DNA of 64,000 bases. Origin: Fontisphaera persica (GTDB taxonomy: Bacteria; Verrucomicrobiota; Verrucomicrobiia; Limisphaerales; Fontisphaeraceae). The first letter of the stretch is position 1, and the number at the start of each line of letters is the position of its first letter. Positions 51,966-61,227 of the stretch are shown piece after piece. The translations under genes were made by a program, and so were the position numbers. The notes beneath the pieces are model-generated. The model worked only from the letters and a program-made list of their open reading frames with translations, ran no database searches and was not told the DNA's origin. The DNA is taken from NCBI RefSeq assembly GCF_024832785.1, contig NZ_CP116615.1, positions 1,054,001 through 1,118,000 on the forward strand. The letters run 5' to 3'.

Positions 51966-54900
51966 ATGCGCAGACATAATTTCCTTCTTTTGTGGATTTC
52001 AGGCTTTGCCGCCACGTGGCTGGTGGGGGGTATTGCTGGCCAGGCCCAAAATCTGGCGCCCAACGGGGGTTTTGAACAGGGCGATGCGGCTCCGTCTGGG
52101 TGGACATTGAGCCAGGGGGCGAAGGGCCAATGGTCTGCGGCTGCTGCCCATGCAGGCCAGCGAGGTATCAGCATCTCAGGGGATGGCCAGGGTTCCGGTT
52201 ATTGGCGCAGTTCACGTCTCCAACTCGCGGCGGGTGGCATTTATCGTATGAGTTTCTGGGCGAGGCGCGAGACCAATGCCACGGGCGGTTGCGTCATCAG
52301 CGGGCCTTCACTGGTGAATCGCGACATCATCCCTGACGCCACCTGGCAGCAGTATCAAAGCCTGGTCGCCATTCCCAAGCATGGCACCAATGACTATCTG
52401 CGTTTGGGGCACTGGGAGGGCAGGGGGACTGCTTATTTTGACGATGTCCGCCTGACGCCCGTTTGGCCGGTTCATGCCGCTTTTGCCAGTGGCTTGGTAT
52501 TGGGCAAGGGAGAAAGCGTGGAGGAGGGCGTGTACCATTGCCGCCTGCATTTCGGAGGGGAGGAGGCCAACTACAGCCGTGTCTTGCACGAGCATCAGTG
52601 TGGTTTCAACACCACACGCTGGAACTTCGGCCCAGGGGCGTATGTCATTTATCGGCACCATGTGCCTGGCGGCTTTCGCGCTGCCAAACTCAACGTGAAC
52701 GTGAATTACCACACCGGGGGACGTTTGCAGGTCGAAGCCAGCCCCAATCGCCAACAATGGCTGCCCGTGGGGACGCTGGACGCCGAGCGGCGCAGCGGGG
52801 AATTGGAAATTCCAGCGGCAGCATTATCGGGCGATACTTTATTCATTCGGCTGCAAGGCGAGGGGGCCAATTGTAATTTGCAAGTTAACCAGTACGAATT
52901 GGCCGCGCCCTTGCGCCAGCCTCTGCCGGATGCGCGGGGCACTTCTGTTTTTGTCGAGCCATCCGAGCCGGCCCCGGCAGAATTGAAAGTCGAATTTCCA
53001 TCCCTGGACACTACCGCCATGCCACCAGCTCTGGTGATGCGCATTCATTATCAAGGAACCCAACGCCTGAATCTGCGCGCCGTCCTTTCCGTGGCTGGTG
53101 GCAGGGAGGAATCATTGGCCATGCCGGTACTTGTCCCTGGTGGCTCACAAGTCGTGCGATTGCCTTTAGGCGCTCCTCAGCCGGGAAACCATGTTGCCAC
53201 GCTGGGTTTAGTGGACGCCCGGCAACGCCGCTGGTTTTCGGCTTCGGCTGAGTTCAAAACCGGCCTGCTGGCGGATTCACGTCCCGGTTATTGGTTGGCG
53301 GAAAACAACAGCATGGGGCTGTGGTGGTGCGAAAGTGGATGGAAAATCAGCCGGGAGCGTGCGCTGCCTGTGCGTCCGGCCGGCGGGAAAGCCAACCCGG
53401 TTAGCCTTGCTGCCGCGCGGGGGGAATATGAGGCGGCACAATTGGTGCTGCGCCCCAACGTGGCGGGCGAAGTGCGCTCCCTTCGCACCAGCCCTTTGCT
53501 TAACAGCCGTGGACAACCTTTGAAAGCCCGGCTGGAATGGATGGAGGTGGCTTACGTGCGGGTGACGCGCCCCACGGACAGCACGTGTGAGCCGGGATGG
53601 TATCCGGACCCCTTGCCGCCGTTGTCCCTGCCCCTGCGGTTGCAAGCGCAGGGCAACCAGCCTTTGTGGCTGAACTGTTACATTGAGCCTGAGGCCCAGA
53701 GCGGGGAATACCGGGGGGAAATCACCCTGGAAACGAGTTTGGGGACGTGGAAAGTACCCCTGCGGATAACCGTGTATGGTTTCACCCTGCCACCCGAATC
53801 GCATTTGCGGAGCGCTTTTGGCCTGGGTACAGGCACCATCAACCGCTACCACCATCTCACCAATGCCGAGCAGCGCATGTTGGTGTATCAAATGTATCTG
53901 ACCAATTTTGCACAGCATCGCATTGCTCCTTATTCTTTCTTTGCATATTCGCCCATCCAGATGCGATTTACGGGCGCGGGTGCAGAAAAACGGGCTGAAA
54001 TTGATTTTTCCGCTTTTGAAAAAGCTGCCCGTCAATGGCTGGATGGCCAACATTTTAACAGTTTTCTGCTTCCATTGCGCGGCATGGGGGGGGGCACCTT
54101 TCACAGCCGTTATCTCGGCGATTTAGAGGGATTCAAGGAAGGCACTCCGGAACATGCGCGTCTGTTCAAGGATTATTTAGGACAGGTGGAACGCTATTTG
54201 AAGGAAAAGGGCTGGTTGGCCAAAGCCTACACCTACTGGTTTGATGAACCTGAACCCAAGGATTACGAGTTTGTCATCGAGGGCATGAAACGCATCAAGG
54301 CCGCAGCGCCCGGCCTCAAGCGCATGCTCACAGAACAACCGGAGCCAGAGTTACTGGGGCACGTGGACATTTGGTGCGGGTTGACTCCCGAGTGGACACC
54401 GGAAAAAGTGGCTGCGCGGCGGGCTGCTGGAGAAGAGGTATGGTGGTACATTTGTTGCGCGCCGCATGCGCCGTACATTACCGAGTTCATTGACCATCCC
54501 GGCCTGGAATTGAGGCTGTGGCCTTGGCAAAGCTGGCAATACGGTGTACAGGGCATCCTGGTGTGGGAAACGGTGTATTGGACCAGCTCGGCCGCTTTCC
54601 CGTCGCCGCGCCAACAGAATCCGTGGGAGGATCCGATGAGCTATGTTTCGGGGTACGACTTCAAACCCGGGCAAATTGGTTATTGGGGCAACGGCGATGG
54701 ACGTTTTTTATACCCGCCGCGTGCCGCGATGGCCACCCCCCAAGCCTGTCTGGAGCCGCCGGTGACTTCGTTGCGTTGGGAAAACTTGCGGGACGGCATG
54801 GAGGATTACGAATACTTCTGGCTGTTGCAGCAGCGCGTGGAGCGCGAGAAACAGCGGGGTAGTTCACCGGCGCGCTGGCGGGAGGCGGAGGCCCTGTTGC

Positions 54901-55010
54901 GCGTGCCAGAGGCCATTTCGCGCGATACCCGAAGTTTCACCACGGATCCGCGCCTGGTGCTGGCTCACCGGGAAAAATTGGCACGCATGATTGAAAAGTT
55001 GGGAGATTAA
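51966..55010 (+). CDS. Secreted GH123/DUF4091-like glycoside hydrolase
   Basis: A 1014-residue exported protein; the ATG at 51966 gives a signal peptide (FLLLWISGFAATWLVGGIAG). The N-terminal 150 residues are jelly-roll-like (PNGGFEQGDAAPSGWTL, FWARRETNATGGC), resembling a carbohydrate-binding module. The C-terminal half corresponds to DUF4091/GH123: LPPESHLRSAFGLGTG, the acidic pair Asp760-Glu761 in YTYWFDEPEP, and the conserved tail SLRWENLRDGMEDYEYFWLL. GH123 enzymes are beta-N-acetylgalactosaminidases with substrate-assisted catalysis by an Asp-Glu pair. The actual substrate here is inferred, not shown. It is followed after 13 bp by the Xer recombinase gene. Confidence 0.82.
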   Translation: MRRHNFLLLWISGFAATWLVGGIAGQAQNLAPNGGFEQGDAAPSGWTLSQGAKGQWSAAAAHAGQRGISISGDGQGSGYWRSSRLQLAAGGIYRMSFWARRETNATGGCVISGPSLVNRDIIPDATWQQYQSLVAIPKHGTNDYLRLGHWEGRGTAYFDDVRLTPVWPVHAAFASGLVLGKGESVEEGVYHCRLHFGGEEANYSRVLHEHQCGFNTTRWNFGPGAYVIYRHHVPGGFRAAKLNVNVNYHTGGRLQVEASPNRQQWLPVGTLDAERRSGELEIPAAALSGDTLFIRLQGEGANCNLQVNQYELAAPLRQPLPDARGTSVFVEPSEPAPAELKVEFPSLDTTAMPPALVMRIHYQGTQRLNLRAVLSVAGGREESLAMPVLVPGGSQVVRLPLGAPQPGNHVATLGLVDARQRRWFSASAEFKTGLLADSRPGYWLAENNSMGLWWCESGWKISRERALPVRPAGGKANPVSLAAARGEYEAAQLVLRPNVAGEVRSLRTSPLLNSRGQPLKARLEWMEVAYVRVTRPTDSTCEPGWYPDPLPPLSLPLRLQAQGNQPLWLNCYIEPEAQSGEYRGEITLETSLGTWKVPLRITVYGFTLPPESHLRSAFGLGTGTINRYHHLTNAEQRMLVYQMYLTNFAQHRIAPYSFFAYSPIQMRFTGAGAEKRAEIDFSAFEKAARQWLDGQHFNSFLLPLRGMGGGTFHSRYLGDLEGFKEGTPEHARLFKDYLGQVERYLKEKGWLAKAYTYWFDEPEPKDYEFVIEGMKRIKAAAPGLKRMLTEQPEPELLGHVDIWCGLTPEWTPEKVAARRAAGEEVWWYICCAPHAPYITEFIDHPGLELRLWPWQSWQYGVQGILVWETVYWTSSAAFPSPRQQNPWEDPMSYVSGYDFKPGQIGYWGNGDGRFLYPPRAAMATPQACLEPPVTSLRWENLRDGMEDYEYFWLLQQRVEREKQRGSSPARWREAEALLRVPEAISRDTRSFTTDPRLVLAHREKLARMIEKLGD

Positions 55011-55023
55011 CGCCTGTCTGATT

Positions 55024-56019
55024 ATGTCCCGACGATCCGCCCCTTCCGAGGCAACCGCTCAGGAAACATCCGGGAAATGCCGGGGGATGACCCCCCTGGC
55101 GATGGATTTTCAGGCTTTTTTGCGCGATTCAAAGGGCGCTTCGGAGTACACTCAGCGGAACTACGCGCAGGCGCTTGGGGAGTTTGAGCAATGGTATCAG
55201 GAGCAGCGCGGACAGCCACCGGATTGGCCCCGATTGAGCGGGGACGATTTCCGCATTTACCTGCGTTATCTTGGCCGGCAAAACTTGAGCCGTTCGGCCA
55301 TTAATGTCCGCTTTTCGGCACTGCGGACTTTTTTTCGGTTCTTATTGCGGCGTGGCGTCGTGGAGCGTTCGCCCATTACCCGTTTGGCCCTGCCCAAGGC
55401 CCCCAAACGGTTGCCGAAGTTTATCACACTGGAACAACTCCAGGGTTTGTTGCAGGCCCCGTTGAAAGAACTGGCGAAGAAGCAAAAAGAGGCGCGCAAG
55501 CCGGTGGAGGCGGCGCCGTATTTGCGTGACGTGGCCATCCTCGAGACCATTTACTCCTGCGGTCTGCGCATCAGCGAATTGTGCGGGTTAACCGCGCAGG
55601 ATTTGGATTGGGGCGAGCACATGGTGCGGGTGCGGGGCAAAGGCAAGAAAGAACGGCTCATTCCGATTGGGGGGCCCGCGTTGGAGGCGATTGAACGGTA
55701 CTGGCAGGCCCTTGGACGGCGGCCGACGGGCAACAGCCCGGTGTTTTACTCGGAGCGCCGCCCCATGTATCCGCGTCAAGTGCAACTGCGCTTGAAACAT
55801 TATCTGGCGGCCGCCGGGCTGGACCCTGCACTGACACCGCACGCCTTGCGGCACAGCTACGCCACGCATTTATTGGATGCTGGCGCTGACCTGCGCGGGG
55901 TCCAGGAGCTGCTCGGTCACGCCCATTTGGCCAGCACCCAGGTGTACACCCACCTGACCACGGAGCGCCTTAAACGGGTGTACGAAAAAGCCCATCCGCG
56001 CGCCAAAGAAAAGCCTTAA
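55024..56019 (+). CDS. xerC: Tyrosine recombinase XerC/XerD-like
   Basis: A 331-residue recombinase for resolving chromosome dimers. The N-terminal SAM-like DNA-binding domain (YTQRNYAQALGEFEQWYQEQ) precedes a catalytic domain with all active-site residues: Arg182 (GLRISEL), Lys206 (RGKGKKERLI), His273 and Arg276 (HALRHSYATHLL), His299 (GHAHLAST) and the nucleophile Tyr308 (TQVYTHL). A helical insert of about 25 residues (KELAKKQKEARKPVEAA) in the catalytic domain is unusual. The stop codon overlaps that of the convergent YihY-family gene by four bases. No integrase-like neighbours or attachment repeats were seen, so a housekeeping Xer role is more likely than a mobile-element role. Confidence 0.9.
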   Translation: MSRRSAPSEATAQETSGKCRGMTPLAMDFQAFLRDSKGASEYTQRNYAQALGEFEQWYQEQRGQPPDWPRLSGDDFRIYLRYLGRQNLSRSAINVRFSALRTFFRFLLRRGVVERSPITRLALPKAPKRLPKFITLEQLQGLLQAPLKELAKKQKEARKPVEAAPYLRDVAILETIYSCGLRISELCGLTAQDLDWGEHMVRVRGKGKKERLIPIGGPALEAIERYWQALGRRPTGNSPVFYSERRPMYPRQVQLRLKHYLAAAGLDPALTPHALRHSYATHLLDAGADLRGVQELLGHAHLASTQVYTHLTTERLKRVYEKAHPRAKEKP

Positions 56020-57443
56020 GCGACAGGGTTGGCTGGTTTTTCTGCGATTCCTGCTGTCAACTTTTCCGCCAGCGTGGCCAGCGTCGTATTGCCCGCGGAC
56101 ATTTCCGCGTCCATGACTTTCTGAAATTCCTGGCGCAAGGTCATCCGCGCCGGATCATCGGCGGTTTCCAATTCCTGTCCCTGTGCTGTGCGCATCGCCC
56201 GCAGAATGTCGGCTACCGTAATCTGCTCCAGCGGACGGGCGGGGGAATAGCCGGTTTCGCGTCCGGCGACCTCCACCGCGAGATGGGCCTGGCACATGAT
56301 GGTTAGAATCTGCGTCACCAGCCGGGTGGGAATTCCCAGAATCCGCGAGAGAAAAGTGGCCGTGGGGGGAGGCTCCCCGCGGACAAAGGCGATGGCCACG
56401 CGGGTCATGATGCGCAACGCCGCAAATTCGCGGCTCAAATGATGGATGTTTTCGGTGACGCGCTCCTGGAGGTAGGCGGAGCGGTTTTGATAGGCGTAGG
56501 CCACTTGCGCGCCGAACAGAAGGAAAAGCCAGGCCAGGTAGATGCTGGCCAGCAGCAGCGGAATCAAGCCCAAGCTGCCGTAGATTTTGCTGTACGTCAC
56601 CACCCGGGTGGTATAGAGCGCGCTCATCAAGCTGTTGAGTTGCCACATAAAACCCGCCACGGCTCCGCCCATCAGGGCGGCGCTGAACTTCACCCGGGTA
56701 TTGGGCATGAACATGTAAAAAGCGGTAAATCCGCTGGTTAACAAAAAGAACGGCAGCACGGAAAAAAGCAGCACACTCACCGCAGGGTAGCGGTTGAAAA
56801 TGTTCAAGGTCTTGGCGAAGTGGGGGGTGCTGGAAAATCCCATGGCCACCAGCACCAGCAGCGGCCCCAGCGTGATTACGGCCCAGTATTGAATGATGCT
56901 CACCAGCACTGGCCGGCTGCGCGTGATGCCCCAAATGTCGTTAAACGTCAGCTCGATGCTGCGCAGCATCTGGATTGCCACAAAGATCAAGGCAATGGTG
57001 CTGGTCACTCCCAGCGCGCCGCTGCTGACGTTGTTGACATAATCCGCGATTTTGGCGGCCACCATCTCCCGGCTGCTGCTCATTTCCACATCTTCCGTTT
57101 TTACCTCCAGGTCCAGGGAGGGCGCCACATAAGCCACGCCGCGGTCAATCAGATCGCGAATGGTTTTCTCTGCGTCTTTTTGCAGGAAAGCGATGGCAAT
57201 GCTCGCGGCCACCGCCAGCACCGGGATAATGGCCAACAACGTGGTATAAGCCAGGGCGGCGGCGCGGACGGGGCAGCGGTTGCGGACGAAACTCTTGAAC
57301 ACCAGCAGCCAAAAGTGAATGAAATCCTTCCAGGAATGGCGTGTCGGCTTCTCCTGCCAGTCCAAGCCGCGGTCTTCCCATAAACCGATGGCCTCATCTT
57401 TTAATTGCGCCAATCTTGAGGCTTTGCCGTTCGCGTTTGCCAT
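56016..57443 (-). CDS. YihY/BrkB-family inner-membrane protein
   Basis: A 475-residue protein with about six membrane helices between residues 45 and 330, typical of the YihY/virulence factor BrkB family: FVRNRCPVRAAALAYTTLLA near the first helix, then TFNDIWGITRSRPVL, FYMFMPNTRVKFSAALMGG and LIPLLLASIYLAWLFLLFGA. A long cytosolic C-terminal extension of about 140 residues follows, with a helical part that may be a winged-helix (ILGIPTRLVTQILTIMCQAH), which shorter relatives lack. The ATG at 57443 was chosen because upstream sequence is not membrane-protein-like. Function of the family is uncertain; the old RNase BN assignment was withdrawn. Confidence 0.88.
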   Translation of the reverse strand: MANANGKASRLAQLKDEAIGLWEDRGLDWQEKPTRHSWKDFIHFWLLVFKSFVRNRCPVRAAALAYTTLLAIIPVLAVAASIAIAFLQKDAEKTIRDLIDRGVAYVAPSLDLEVKTEDVEMSSSREMVAAKIADYVNNVSSGALGVTSTIALIFVAIQMLRSIELTFNDIWGITRSRPVLVSIIQYWAVITLGPLLVLVAMGFSSTPHFAKTLNIFNRYPAVSVLLFSVLPFFLLTSGFTAFYMFMPNTRVKFSAALMGGAVAGFMWQLNSLMSALYTTRVVTYSKIYGSLGLIPLLLASIYLAWLFLLFGAQVAYAYQNRSAYLQERVTENIHHLSREFAALRIMTRVAIAFVRGEPPPTATFLSRILGIPTRLVTQILTIMCQAHLAVEVAGRETGYSPARPLEQITVADILRAMRTAQGQELETADDPARMTLRQEFQKVMDAEMSAGNTTLATLAEKLTAGIAEKPANPVA

Positions 57444-57626
57444 GGCCTCCCATCCTACGGCAAGAGGGCGGGGGAGGGACAGTCTAAAGAAAAGAACCCT
57501 TGCTGCCGATACCGCCGCCGCGGCGGTCAGGAGGCCGAAGGGCGGACGAGTGAACGGGCGGCAACGACTCCACGGCGTCTGCTCTGCGCTTGCGCCTGCG
57601 CGGCGTCGGCGTAAGCTGCCGCGCCA

Positions 57627-58856
57627 ATGGCGCAGAGCCGTCATACGCGTATTACTTACGGCCTCGAGCTGTGGCGCGCCCTGATGAATGGTGTGCTTGA
57701 AACGGCAAGCACGACCTTTCTGCTTCTTATTGCCGTGCGCTGGTTTGGCGCGGGCGCGCTCGCCAAAGGATTGGTGGCGGCGGGCAGCAGCATTGGCTTG
57801 CTGGTTTCCCCGCTGGTGGTATGGCACGTCAGCCGCCGGGGATGGCGCCCGGCGCAAGCTGCCGCCAGTGTGGCGTTGATGGGGGCGTGCCTGTTTGCCC
57901 TCATGGCCTTGCTTCCCCTGGGGCCGGTTTTCATTGTGGGCAGTGTTCTGGGGATGACCGCCATGGCGGGGACCATCCCCTTGATGACCCAGATTTATCA
58001 GAACAACTATCCGGCGGCCGAACGGGGCAAATTATTTAGCCGGACGGTGGCGGTGCGCATTGCGGCGGCCACCGCTTTCAGTTATCTGGCAGGCCGGTGG
58101 CTTGATGCCCGGTTGGATCACTTTCCCTGGTTGCTCCTCATGTTTGCCGTGGCTTTTGGGGTGACCGCCTGGTGTTTGCGGCGGATGCCCTCCCGGCCAT
58201 TGTCCGATGAAGGCGGGCGGCATCCCTGGCGCGCCTGGCGGTACGTGCGGGAGGATCGTCTTTTCCGTCAAACACTGGCGGCGTGGATGCTCATGGGCTG
58301 GGCCAACCTGATGATGTGGCCGCTGCGGGTGGAATATCTGGCCAATGAACGATTTGGCCTGCAGCTTCCGGTGCTGACGATTGCTTTGTTGGTGGGTGTC
58401 ATACCGAATGCTGTGCGCCTGGTGATGAGTCCTCTGTGGGGGTGGTTGTTCGATCGCATGAACTTTTTCACGCTGCGCGTGGTGCTTAACCTGGGGTTTG
58501 CCCTGGGCATCGTGGCCTTTTTCACTGGCCATAGCCTGCCCTCCCTTGTCGTGGGCGCGGTGGTGTTTGGCGTGGCCAATGCCGGTGGCGATGTGGCCTG
58601 GAGTCTTTGGGTCACGAAACTGGCCCCGCCGGCGCGGGTGGCGGATTACATGTCGGTGCACACTTTCCTTACCGGTGTGCGGGGGGTGCTGGCGCCGTTG
58701 AGCGCCTACGCTCTGGCCACACCCGATAATTTGGGCTGGCTCGCGGCGGGATGTGCCGGCTTGATTCTGGTGGCCAGCGCCATGCTCATCCCTGAGATCA
58801 AAGTGGACCGGGAGCGCCGCCGCGGCACGGCCCTGGTGGAGGAGGTTTCCGAATAA
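57627..58856 (+). CDS. Major facilitator superfamily transporter
   Basis: A 409-residue membrane protein with about twelve hydrophobic segments and the usual two-half MFS layout. Recognisable positions are VWHVSRRGWRPAQA (loop 2-3), TQIYQNNYPAAERGKLFSRT (loop 4-5) and SPLWGWLFDRMNFFTLRVVL (loop 8-9). The substrate is unknown. It is divergent from the YihY-family gene across 183 bp and its stop lies 20 bp from the end of the convergent cyclic-nucleotide-binding gene. Confidence 0.86.
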   Translation: MAQSRHTRITYGLELWRALMNGVLETASTTFLLLIAVRWFGAGALAKGLVAAGSSIGLLVSPLVVWHVSRRGWRPAQAAASVALMGACLFALMALLPLGPVFIVGSVLGMTAMAGTIPLMTQIYQNNYPAAERGKLFSRTVAVRIAAATAFSYLAGRWLDARLDHFPWLLLMFAVAFGVTAWCLRRMPSRPLSDEGGRHPWRAWRYVREDRLFRQTLAAWMLMGWANLMMWPLRVEYLANERFGLQLPVLTIALLVGVIPNAVRLVMSPLWGWLFDRMNFFTLRVVLNLGFALGIVAFFTGHSLPSLVVGAVVFGVANAGGDVAWSLWVTKLAPPARVADYMSVHTFLTGVRGVLAPLSAYALATPDNLGWLAAGCAGLILVASAMLIPEIKVDRERRRGTALVEEVSE

Positions 58857-58876
58857 GGAAGACACGCCAGACCAGC

Positions 58877-59575
58877 CTACCCGGAAGACGAGGCGCGCGC
58901 AAAAAGCAATGAATCGTGGTAACGTTTGTTGCTGGTACGGAGCCGGGCGGTCATGGTTTTGCCCACGGCCAGCAGGAAGGGGGCGGCCAGTTCCGGTTGT
59001 TGGGCGGCGAGTTCCTGAAACGCGGCAGCACTGATTTTCAACAGCCAGCTATCCACATTGGCGACCACGTCGGCGCTTCGCGGTCCGGTGTCAAAGAGTG
59101 ATATTTCACCGAAAAACTCGCCCGTTTGCAGGGTGGCCAGCAGACTTTCGCGGCCCTGCACCATCAAGCGCACGCGCAGTTCCCCTTGCAGAATGAGATA
59201 CATGGCGTCGCCGGTTTCCCCTTCGCGCACCACCACCTCCCATTGTTTGGCCTGGCGCATCTCCATGCGCTGGATGAATTGTTGGATTTGGGCATCGCTC
59301 AGCTCGGCAAAAACTTTGATGCGCCGCAGTGCGCCCGCTTTGAGAGAAGATTGGCCGGGGGCCAGTTCGGTGGTGTCTGCGGGAAAAAGAGCGGCCAGCT
59401 CGGGCAGGCTGGCAGCGAGGCGCCAGGCTTCACGTTGCCGGTCATACACCCATGAACCAGGCAGTACCCGTTCCTCTTGTATCCAGGCGCTCAGTTGCGC
59501 CAGGGTCACCGGCCCATAAACCGTTTCATCAGCGCCCCAGAGGAAATACCGCGCGTCGCTTGGGTTGGAAGTCAT
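58877..59575 (-). CDS. GYF_2-like plus cyclic-nucleotide-binding domain protein
   Basis: A 232-residue cytosolic protein. Residues about 8-60 resemble the GYF_2 (DUF4339) domain, with YFLWGADETVYGPVTLAQLS and a final WRLAASLPEL. After a short linker come residues about 80-215 with a CRP-like cyclic-nucleotide-binding fold: VFAELSDAQIQQFI, VVREGETGDAMYLILQGELR and GEFFGEISLFDTGPRSADVV, the last being the phosphate-binding cassette with its Arg. No DNA-binding domain is present, so it is not a transcription factor of the CRP class. A signalling or protein-docking adaptor is likely. Confidence 0.8.
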   Translation of the reverse strand: MTSNPSDARYFLWGADETVYGPVTLAQLSAWIQEERVLPGSWVYDRQREAWRLAASLPELAALFPADTTELAPGQSSLKAGALRRIKVFAELSDAQIQQFIQRMEMRQAKQWEVVVREGETGDAMYLILQGELRVRLMVQGRESLLATLQTGEFFGEISLFDTGPRSADVVANVDSWLLKISAAAFQELAAQQPELAAPFLLAVGKTMTARLRTSNKRYHDSLLFARASSSG

Positions 59576-59662
59576 GGCGCCTTAAGTTAGTGCGGCGCGG
59601 GCGGCTTGGCCAATACAAATTATGCTGTTAGTTTAAGCGAAAACGGGTAGCATGGGCGGGAC

Positions 59663-60361
59663 ATGAAACATGAAGGCAAAGCCACGGTGGCAGCCCTGAA
59701 GCTGGTATTCTGGTCGCTCCTGTTGGTGGCCGGGGTGCTGGCGCTGGGCATCATCGCTGAGTACGTCGCGCGGTTCATTCAAACCGTGCAGTATTTGCTG
59801 CCGGCGCTGTGGGTGGTATTCGCCCTTTTCTGTTTTTATTTCTTTCGCGATCCCAAACCGCTGGTGCCCTCAGACCCCGGCGCGATAGTCAGTCCGGCGC
59901 ACGGCAAAATAGATTTTATCGGGGAGACCGAGGAGCCGTGGCTGGGGGGGCGCTGTCATCGCATCTCCATGTTCCTGTCGCCGCTCGATGTGCATGTGCA
60001 ATATGCGCCGGTGGCGGCGCGGGTCACGCAGGTTATCCATACGCCGGGCAAATTCAGCGCCGCCATGAGCACCGCCACCGCGCAGCACAATGAAAACGTG
60101 TTGATTACCTTGGATGACCTGGAGCGCCCCGGCCAACGGTTGGCAGTGCGGCTGGTGGCCGGCGTGCTGGCCCGGCGCATCGTGCCTTTTGTCAAACCGC
60201 AGGAGGAACTGGCCCGCGGCGATCGGATGAGTCTCATCCAATTCGGTTCCCGCTGTGAACTTTATCTGCCGCTTTCCGCCACCATTACCGTCAAGGTGGG
60301 GGACAGAGTCAAAGGGGGAGAAACGGTGGTGGCGCGGGATACGGTGATGAAAGGGGCATGA
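59663..60361 (+). CDS. psd: Phosphatidylserine decarboxylase
   Basis: A 232-residue decarboxylase that converts phosphatidylserine to phosphatidylethanolamine. Two N-terminal hydrophobic helices anchor it in the membrane, followed by YFFRDPKPLVPSDPGAIVSP and the catalytic region MFLSPLDVHVQYAPVAARV. Autocleavage should occur between Gly195 and Ser196 in IQFGSRCELYLP, giving the pyruvoyl cofactor on a short alpha chain. This short form with an FGSR site is the archaetidylserine-decarboxylase-like type. Its ATGA stop overlap with pssA places both enzymes of the pathway in one operon. Confidence 0.94.
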   Translation: MKHEGKATVAALKLVFWSLLLVAGVLALGIIAEYVARFIQTVQYLLPALWVVFALFCFYFFRDPKPLVPSDPGAIVSPAHGKIDFIGETEEPWLGGRCHRISMFLSPLDVHVQYAPVAARVTQVIHTPGKFSAAMSTATAQHNENVLITLDDLERPGQRLAVRLVAGVLARRIVPFVKPQEELARGDRMSLIQFGSRCELYLPLSATITVKVGDRVKGGETVVARDTVMKGA

Positions 60362-61221
60362 AAACCGCTGACGTCACCCCTCCGGAATCCCCCCCTGTCG
60401 GGACGGGGCTGAAAATCTACTTTCTGCCCAACCTGATGACGGCGGGCAATTTGTTTTGCGGTTTTGTGGCGCTGACAAAAATTGTGGAGGCCGATCCTGA
60501 GGCGCGTAACTTTGCTCTGGTCATTAAAACCGCCCTGGCTTTCATCCTGCTGGCCTGCATTTTTGACTTGTTGGACGGACGGGTTGCTCGTTGGGGCGGT
60601 GCCGAAAGCCCATTTGGCCGGGAGTTCGATTCGCTGGCGGACCTGATTTCCTTCGGCGTGGCGCCAGCGTTTTTGGTGCATCGTATCGTGCTGAAAGACG
60701 TCTTTTCCAGCCATCCGGAGGTGGGATGGTTCATTGCTTCGATTTACCTGATATGCGGGGCCTTGCGCCTGGCCCGCTACAACTGTTTGACCGCCATGTC
60801 CGGCACGGGAGGCGGCAAAGAATTTGTCGGGTTTCCCATACCCGCCGCGGCGGCGTTGGTGGCGTCGCTGACCTTGCTCTTGCTGTGGATTGAAGAGGAC
60901 CGGGTCAAACACAGCCTGTGGCGGTATGGTCTGCCTGCGCTCATGCTTTTCCTTTCCATCATGATGGTGAGCGAAGTGAAGTATCCCACCTTCAAGTCCC
61001 TCAACCTGCGAGCGCAGCGTAACTTTACAAAGCTGGTCATTGCGGCGCTGTTTGTGGGGTGTTTGTTGATTTTGCGGGAGCGGGTATTGTACTGGGTGCT
61101 GCCGTTGCTGTTCACGCTTTATTTGCTTTACGGTTTTGTGCGCCCCTGGCTGCCTCACCGCACGCGGGAGGAGATTGAGGAAGAAGAGGAGGAAGGCCCG
61201 GCGGAGTCCCCGCCACACTGA
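60358..61221 (+). CDS. pssA: CDP-diacylglycerol-serine O-phosphatidyltransferase
   Basis: A 287-residue membrane enzyme that makes phosphatidylserine from CDP-diacylglycerol and serine, the substrate of the neighbouring Psd. The CDP-alcohol phosphotransferase signature is complete: FDLLDGRVARWGGAESPFGR and EFDSLAD, with the catalytic Asp cluster starting at Asp70. About six to eight hydrophobic segments follow. The last 25 residues are strongly acidic (EEIEEEEEEGP). It overlaps psd by 4 bp and is followed by a LysE-family gene after 6 bp. Confidence 0.94.
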   Translation: MKTADVTPPESPPVGTGLKIYFLPNLMTAGNLFCGFVALTKIVEADPEARNFALVIKTALAFILLACIFDLLDGRVARWGGAESPFGREFDSLADLISFGVAPAFLVHRIVLKDVFSSHPEVGWFIASIYLICGALRLARYNCLTAMSGTGGGKEFVGFPIPAAAALVASLTLLLLWIEEDRVKHSLWRYGLPALMLFLSIMMVSEVKYPTFKSLNLRAQRNFTKLVIAALFVGCLLILRERVLYWVLPLLFTLYLLYGFVRPWLPHRTREEIEEEEEEGPAESPPH

Positions 61222-61227
61222 AGTTCC

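Noticed and set aside
55024-56019. The tyrosine recombinase as an integron or mobile-element integrase.
   Set aside because: No attachment repeats, cassette array or mobile-element genes nearby, and its layout is that of XerC/XerD.
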